From Gymnorhina tibicen (Eukaryota; Chordata; Aves; Passeriformes; Artamidae), in contig VXAZ01003882.1 of the NCBI GenBank assembly GCA_013399875.1, positions 186,001 to 250,000 of the forward strand: a DNA stretch of 64,000 nt, written 5' to 3'. The position numbers were made by a program, and so were the translations under genes. The notes beneath the pieces are model-generated. The model had not been told where the DNA came from and searched no databases. It worked only from the letters and a program-made list of their open reading frames with translations. The first letter of the stretch is position 1, and each line of letters starts with the position of its first letter. This document shows, one piece after another, positions 54,901 to 64,000 of the stretch.

Positions 54901-56982
54901 TCATCCTTAAATATTTCTTGAAAGTGTCACAGCTGTGCCACTGAGACCAAGCGCCCCTTGTCCTTCAGCTGTTTCCTTCCCAAGCCAGAGAAGGAAAGTG
55001 GGGAAAGGCACAGCCTCAGGCAAGTTCTGTCTGCAGCCACTCTCCTGCCCAGAAGTTCTGAGCTCTTGCCAGCCCTCCAAGCTGGCTTACCAGCTCCCTG
55101 GTAGTGTGAACACTTGCAGTTGGTGATTCCCAGTCATTGTCCCTCTGTTCCTTTGAAGGAACTGGGCTGCTGCTGATGGCTGAAGTACAACTGCTCGTGG
55201 AGCCTTCTGCCTCTTTTGGGGGTGGTGGTCCACAGCATTAACAGCTCTGCTCCTCCAGTGTCAGCCTGTCCAGTGTTTGCCCAGCTCTGCTCCCTGGTTA
55301 ATGCTGCATGAATAAGCCAACATTTCACCTGAAAAATTGCTCTTACATTTATTCCACTTCCAAGGCAAAGGCACTGGCAAGAGAGGCATCAAAGCTGCTA
55401 ATTCATTACCACCTTACTGATCTAGCCACGGGACCACAGAGGAGGAGCAAACCTCTCTGTGCGTGGACATTCCATACTCCATAGAAAGATTCCTGCCTGC
55501 CCAGCCTAAGGTTGTTATTTTTTTCTCACCTAACATTTCACCAGTTGGTTATTGCTTTACATGGAGATGAAGCGTGTGTGTGTGTAGGAACAAAAACAAC
55601 GTGGTGGACAGAAATAAATCTATACACTCCGTGAAGCTGCTAAGTCTCTGCTGTGCCTGTGGAAACGAATTCACCACACATCGTGATGTGTGCTGTGAAC
55701 AAGATGGAAAGATGGCTTAAATCCTTGAAGGGCACCCCACACTAGTTCCTCTGCAGGAGTGTGAAAATGGTCTATTTGCATGAGCTTCTCAGTTGGTGGG
55801 CTACAGTCTTTTGCTGCAAAATGCTGCACCTTCGATCTGTTACCTTAGTGATGCTTGTTCTTCCAAATCTAGCAACTGCAGTTCCCAATATAGCCTACGG
55901 AATGCTTGTCCACGTGATGTCGCCTTGTCTCCTGGCTTTCCTGTGGGTTTAGCAACCACCCTGAAGTGCCTGCATGTTTGCAGAGGAAAACTGGAGGAGA
56001 GGAAGAATAAAAAGATGATGGGAGAAGGGTGCTGCATGTCAAGTGCAGACCTGTGCCTACTTGCATATGTCCTGAATGAAGAACTGGGGTCAGGGGGGAC
56101 TGGCTTATAAAAGCCAACACTTTTAAATTTCTCCCTAGGAAAACTGAGGCTTGAATGTTTTGCTGGTTTGATAAGTTAGTTTGTGTACATTACACCTCCT
56201 TATTTCATGATAAAGACAAGGGCTTTCTAAATGGCTGTTAAGCCTCTGTGTAGGTGTGTATCAGTATTTAATAGGCAGCACCAAAGTGATCCAAGTGCTG
56301 CACTGCCAAATGGTGTGACAGTGCTCGATGAATGATTCTGCGGGGGGGCAGCGTCCGGACGTGACATTTATCAACATCTGTTATTGGAGGAACTGAACAG
56401 AGGGAGAGCAGATCATGTTAAGAGGCTTGGAATGGAGAAAATGAGAATAATTTAGAATTTCATTTGTGAAATCCCTTTTACAATTAAGGGGGGTTTGTGC
56501 TGAATGTCGCATTATCCTTTTGCAGGTCTCCTGTTTCCTGGGGGAATTTAACTATAGAGATGAGACAAGGAGGTGTTCTCTAGAAGCATTCAGTCATGGA
56601 ATTATATTAAATCATCAGACTGCCAAAAAGCTTTTTAGCGTCATGCTAAATTATAATTAGAGGCGATTAAGAAGCTTAAACATGTCACAGGCTGAAGAAA
56701 AAGTTATGCTAAAAGTAGGAATGGCAGCCCAGACAAATTCCTGATTTTAAAATTCGTGCTAGAATGGATGCCAGTTATCCAGTCAAAAATTTTTAGTAAA
56801 ATAAGAGGAAGACATGCATCTGCTGCTGCTGGTTTTTAGAATGCAGAGTTTTCTATAATGGGGATGGTAGGCAATTAGCTTTGCAAAACTATGGGGAATG
56901 AGATATAGAAGAACCCTCCTTAGGAGATTATTTCAAATGACAGTTATATGAAATGTGTGTAAAAGTGTTTTTCTTTTTCTAG
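51959..56982 (+). other. CARMIL1 intron, 5.0 kb
   Basis: No exon or repeat family is recognised. The stretch 54935-55330 is richer in GC than its surroundings but shows no splice structure or coding similarity. The stretch 56460-56760 is AT-rich, with several TAAT/ATTA words, and is noted as a weak enhancer candidate. Confidence 0.88.
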
Positions 56983-57058
56983 AGACTTAATACCTATAGT
57001 TGCTGCTCTGGAGTATAATCAGTGGTTTACAAAGCTGTCCTCCAAGGATCTGAAATTA
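56983..57058 (+). CDS. CARMIL1: CARMIL1 coding exon, LRR N-terminal cap
   Basis: A 76-nt exon: 1 nt completes the arginine, then 25 codons reading [15 protein letters not shown] and [10 protein letters not shown], phase 0 at the end. The [11 protein letters not shown] segment is diagnostic of CARMIL proteins. The acceptor is a strong pyrimidine tract ending tttttctag and the donor is tta|gtaagt. The mammalian protein I remember has isoleucine where this has valine. No long ORF marks this exon because stops lie in both flanks, so it is easily missed. Confidence 0.96.
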
Positions 57059-58505
57059 GTAAGTAATAAATTGAAACAATATATCTGCTTCTACCAGGCT
57101 GTGCTGTGTTTTAAAGTGGAATTTTCTAGGCGAGTACAACTTGGCAATCTCTTGACAATTTTTTTTTCCTTTAATCTTACCAGGAAAATGCAAACTGTTT
57201 GATGGTCAATTTGCACCATAAAAACACTTCTGAGAGTCAGGTCTTGTCAAAATTTCAACTAATACAGTTTGAATACTTTGTTGGGTGATGATAGTAGCCC
57301 ATTAAACTACTTCATTAGGCATTGCTGACTCCCCCAAGCAGTGTTAGGTGACTAACAGGAAACTAAAGCAGCCAGAAATCATAGTTGCTTTTGGAGGTGA
57401 AAAAAAATGCCAAGATTCTGGGGGTTTTTTCTTGCATATAAAGCAGTGTTTTCTGCATAATTTTCATTGCAACTCAATGATTTTCTCACCCAGTTTTCCA
57501 AAAGCTCTGATGTGTGGCACTGGTATTTTTCCATATCAGTTTTTGTTCCTAAAAGCAAAAAGAGGGCATATCTAAACAAGCTGGACTACTGAAAAAAAGG
57601 GCCAAGAAAAGCAGTAGTTCGGTGGCATTTTAAATATATCAAAATACGCTGTTTCTTCTAAACTTGAAAGTTTATAGTCGCAGGTCGAGTAAGTGGTTTG
57701 CTTGAGAAATTGCTTTCATGGTTGCCTCCAGAAGCTTTGGCCTTTAAAAATTAGTATTAAATTTCGTCTTGTTTATATTGATGCAATTTTATTGATCTGT
57801 AAAGCTCTCATTACATTCGTAAACTATCATTTTCCATGAAAATTCAATAGAAATCTATGTGATTCTTGGCAAAAGAGTAGGCAAAAAACTTCTTTCCTGC
57901 TGGGACATCTCTCTCAAAGTTATGCGTGGAATGAAGCTGGTGGTATTTTTAGTGCTGTTGTAGTTTGCTGTTAAAATCAACATTGTTAAAAGGTACAATG
58001 CAATTAATTAGTTTCTGCTTCAATGAAGTGAGATAGTTTGCTTAGTTAGAAGACTGGCTGGTGTAGTTTGCTTGGAACAAAACCTGGCCCTACTATCTAG
58101 CTGAGATATATTTATGTGAAAGTTTCGGGGTTTTTTCTTAGCAACTTTTCTGTGGAAAACAAATAAACTTTGTCAGTCTGGAAAATGCATCAGTTATATA
58201 AAAACCCCCAACCTCTTACCTTCCACACATTCCATTTTAAGTCAAAAATGAGGAAAATGTAGGTTGTTGGACAGTAAATCCATGCCATAAGAACACTGCC
58301 GAGGGTCAGTATGAGGTCAGACATATCCGGAGGCCATTGAGTGCATTGTGTTTCACGAGTCCCACTCTGATGCTGTGTTTGATAGACAGTACCCACAGTG
58401 GTTTTATAGCACAGGCATGAAGCTTTCCACTTGCAGTCACAGTACTGTAGAAAGATTGTGATAGTATTCTGAATTATTAAAATATGGATGGTAGAGAAAG
58501 AATTG

Positions 58506-58897
58506 NNNNNNNNNNNNNNNNNNNNNNNNNNNNNNNNNNNNNNNNNNNNNNNNNNNNNNNNNNNNNNNNNNNNNNNNNNNNNNNNNNNNNNNNNNNNNNN
58601 NNNNNNNNNNNNNNNNNNNNNNNNNNNNNNNNNNNNNNNNNNNNNNNNNNNNNNNNNNNNNNNNNNNNNNNNNNNNNNNNNNNNNNNNNNNNNNNNNNNN
58701 NNNNNNNNNNNNNNNNNNNNNNNNNNNNNNNNNNNNNNNNNNNNNNNNNNNNNNNNNNNNNNNNNNNNNNNNNNNNNNNNNNNNNNNNNNNNNNNNNNNN
58801 NNNNNNNNNNNNNNNNNNNNNNNNNNNNNNNNNNNNNNNNNNNNNNNNNNNNNNNNNNNNNNNNNNNNNNNNNNNNNNNNNNNNNNNNNNNNNNNNN
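58506..58897. other. Assembly gap (392 N)
   Basis: A run of 392 unknown bases. Open frames reported across it are artefacts of reading N as coding. Confidence 0.99.
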
Positions 58898-58927
58898 AAA
58901 ATGTATGGTGGTTGTTTTTTTTCCTTG

Positions 58928-58929
<2 letters not shown>

Positions 58930-58965
<36 letters not shown>
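58930..58965. repeat. T36 homopolymer
   Basis: Thirty-six consecutive T following TTTTTTTTCCTTGGG, starting 33 bases after the gap. The length is probably inexact, and the tract is a plausible reason why the assembly broke here. Confidence 0.9.
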
Positions 58966-58966
<1 letters not shown>

Positions 58967-59217
58967 TTTGCCTTCTAACATCTTTCTTTGTGTTTAATTA
59001 TCATTCCTGGTCAAGCTTTGTTCTCCTTTGCACTTACCACTTTTTCCTAAAAGATTAGCATGCATATGAATAAGATTTCTTTAAAAATTAAGTGAGAGTT
59101 TTTTCTGAGACACATGATTTAGGTTGTTTTTACTGTCATTATAAAAATTCTGCCCCTTTTGGTTAGGTGGCCTGGTTCATTAACTCCTTGCTTTTAGTCT
59201 GCCTCCTGCTTCTCTGA

Positions 59218-61621
<2,404 letters not shown>

Positions 61622-61860
61622 GGATATTAGGAAAAGGTTCTTCCTCCAGAGGATGGTTGGGCACTGAAACAGGCACTGTTTCACAGACACTCCCTAGGGC
61701 ACTGGTCATGGCCCCAACCCTGCCAGAGCTCAAGGAGCATTTGGACAACAATTTCAGGTACATGGTGAGGTTATTGGGGTGTCCTGTGCAGCGTCAGGAG
61801 TTGGACTCGATCCATGGGAGTCCCTTCCAACTCAGGGTATTCTGTGATTTCCATGAAAGT
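61622..61860 (+). mobile_element. CR1 LINE fragment, 3' end (second subfamily)
   Basis: About 240 bp matching a CR1 3' end of a different subfamily from the copy at 1.4 kb. Diagnostic pieces are GGATATTAGGAAAAGGTTC, GAGGATGGTTGGGCACTG, CCTGCCAGAGCTCAAGGAGC, AGGAGTTGGACTCGATCC and GTCCCTTCCAACTCAGG, ending near TTCTGTGATT. It is oriented like the host gene. Compared with the consensus I remember, about 16 extra bases lie between ACAGGC and the CTCCC-type continuation, forming a hairpin at 61665-61683. The 5' boundary is uncertain; the element is far too short to be active. Confidence 0.9.
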
Positions 61861-64000
61861 GCAAGACAGACTTTCCAGTCTGCAAAGGCCTGTTTGCAGG
61901 AGCTGGTATAAGTGATTTATTTGTTGCACTTATGTGCTCTCTGAAAGCTGGCAGGCAGAATGTCCCTGCCTCCTTTCACACCGTCCTGTGCAGCCCTGTT
62001 CTGAAGGGAGTGGCCAGCTGCAACATGGGGAGCAAGAGAAGTGCCTGTTGCTGGTATCCAGAGGGCCTTTGGCAGTGATGTTGAGTCTTACCTTCCCTTT
62101 CTTGATAGGGTCTTAATGTCCTTAGAACTAACAGTGTTGCTTCCTCCCACACATCCTCTTGTTTTCTGTTACAGGGATGTTGTCTAGACAGATATCAAGA
62201 AATTGTTTTGTTTGTCTTGAGATTTCCGGGGTGGTGGTATTCTTTGCCTTGATGAAATATCCTTAGTCTGTCATATGTATACTTAAATTGAATCTTTTTT
62301 GGGGCTTTACCTCCAGGCCTGAATAAGCTTGTTTCAGCCAAGCATGGCTGTGTAATGCATACAGAGCAAGTTGGATGCTTTATAGAAAGTTTTAGACTTA
62401 AACTGCATGCTCTGTTCCTAAGTGTGCAGCCAAAGGAAGTAATAATTTTTATGACTTGAAACAAGTAGTGAACGAAGGAGGAGAAGAGATGTTCCCCCAT
62501 GGGCAGAGCCAAGGTGCCTCTGTTTATGGCAGAGGCTGCACAGGTAGCATGTGTTATTTGTTGCATTATTTTTTCCAAAATGAGCCTTGGAGCCCTGTGA
62601 GCCCAGTGTAGATAATCTAGTGCTTTCTGGTGGCAGTTGATTTGCTATGCCTTTGCTAAGTAGTTGTCCAAAAAGTTTTGGTAATCCTGCCTATATTGCT
62701 GGCAAAAGCTGGGGCAGAGTTTGTAAACAAGCCTGGAGGTATAGGCAAAGCACTGTAATGACTAGAATCTGTTAGGGAACAAGGAAAAGGAGGAAACTCC
62801 TCAAGAGGAAAGGGTTTGTTGCTTTTTAACTCAAAACCTCATTTTTCTTGGCTGGACATAAGGAGCTTGATACAGTTGCCTAAGGGCAGGCAGCTAGCAC
62901 CATTTGAAATGCTGGAGGATTTCCAGAGTGCTGGCAAATGTAACTGAGGACCTACAGGAGATCCGTAGTCTTCTGCAGCAGCAGCTGGTAGCAAAGCAGG
63001 AGACCCTGGGGCCTGTCAGGTGGCAAAGTTTCAAGCCCAGAAGTTCTTCCTGTTGAGTGTTTGTATTCACATGCTGCTTGTATTTCAGGAAGAGAATATG
63101 TTTTTCCTAAGGGCAGCCCTTCATCATGCATCTGCAGAGCTGGAACCAGTTCTGGCCTCAGAAGTCTGTTAAAGGACATAGGGTTTCAAAGGGAAACTAA
63201 ACTTCCCCGGAGCATCTCTGTACTCCAGTTAACTTTGCAAGTGCGGAGAACCAAAAGCTATTGAGGCTGTTGCTGTTCAGTCTCCTCTCTTTTCCAAATA
63301 CTAGAAGAGGAGGTGGTTCTCCACTGTGGTTCTCAGCATGAGTTTGGTGGTAGGCAGGATCTGTTCCAAGGAAAAGGGGCAGTGTTAATTAGCATTTTGG
63401 TAGCTCTCCACCACTGGCCTACAGGAGGAGAAATAATGTACTTTAAGGCAGAGAGGGAAAGAAGGAAGTTCAAGACATATTTTTGCTTTCTACCTTGGTG
63501 TGTAACTTAGGTGAAGCAAGAACACTGAAGTTATAGCCTCACTGTATCAAAAGCTCACAGTAGGTCTAGTGCCTTCTTACATGATAACTTCCCAGTTGGT
63601 ATGAGAACAGGTTTGAGGATTTGTCTTAGAGCTGATAAGACACCAGCCTTCCAACTTAATGCAAGGAATGTGTCTCCAGCAGAGTCTGGCAGTGTGGTGT
63701 GCAAGAAAACCCAAGCTAGCTTTGAACTTAGTGCTGTGGGTGGTGGCAGTCCTGCTGCAGCAAAGCACTTTCAGACAGGGCAGCACTCCCTTGCCTCTCA
63801 AGTGGCCTTGGAACAGACGTCAGGCTGCTACATCTACCTGCCATAGTTGGTGAAGGTTACTTCAAAGCTATCTCTGCTGCCTGGCCTGGCTGTTGTCAGC
63901 GTTACAGAACTGATACTCCGCCATCTCTCTTGGATCCATTGCTGGGACTGTGATCAGCCAGTCAGGCCCTTCGATGCTTCTCGCTGTAAAAAGAAGCAAA
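61861..64000 (+). other. CARMIL1 intron, part 2, to the window edge
   Basis: No exon is recognised. The next expected CARMIL1 exon (starting near DFAQKL) is not present, so the intron continues beyond the window. The open frames at 63577-63853 overlap on three frames and have no family resemblance. Confidence 0.8.

Noticed and set aside
58190..58997. Frames of 164-263 codons on both strands
   Set aside because: They are open only because N bases are read through the assembly gap. The known ends are poly-T and poly-A translations.

Overview
The window is vertebrate nuclear DNA, most likely from a bird. It contains spliced exons with GT/AG boundaries, long AT-rich introns, and two truncated CR1-type LINE 3' ends that match the avian CR1 consensus as I remember it. 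There is one 392-base run of N, as in a draft assembly. There are no bacterial-style genes, no operons, no CRISPR array and no recognisable RNA gene. The open frames outside the exons listed here look like chance.

The only gene I can support is part of CARMIL1 (LRRC16A, capping protein regulator and myosin 1 linker 1) on the + strand. Eight internal coding exons lie at 42536-42586, 46854-46913, 49134-49255, 51236-51333, 51678-51748, 51885-51958, 56983-57058 and 59395-59483. They join in a single open frame of 641 nt, 213 codons plus 2 nt, with matching phases at every junction. They correspond roughly to residues 45-257 of the vertebrate protein. This covers most of the N-terminal PH-like membrane-binding domain, the linker to the leucine-rich repeats, and the cap and first strand of the LRR solenoid. 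The start codon, the first coding residues, most of the LRR domain and the C-terminal capping-protein-binding region are outside the window.

By region: 1-42535 has no exon I can identify and is best read as a long intron 5' of the first exon seen, though part could be intergenic. It holds a CR1 fragment at about 1396-1969, an old tandem duplication near 17.63-17.87 kb, small exact tandem repeats, and a GC/CpG-richer patch near 30.1 kb. Region 42.5-59.5 kb holds the exons, with a tight cluster of four within 2.9 kb (49134-51958). Its introns carry AT and TG microsatellites, a possible promoter or LTR-like patch near 44.4 kb, and the assembly gap. Region 59.5-64 kb is the start of the next intron, with two hairpins and a second CR1 end near 61.5-61.86 kb.

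I found no new gene system. The most interesting observations are small rearrangements. A 22-bp segment of the first CR1 copy reads as the exact reverse complement of the CR1 consensus (a microinversion), and the second CR1 copy carries an extra hairpin-forming segment. Both look like template-switch mutations. A possible 15-nt in-frame microexon in a CARMIL1 intron is also worth testing against RNA data.
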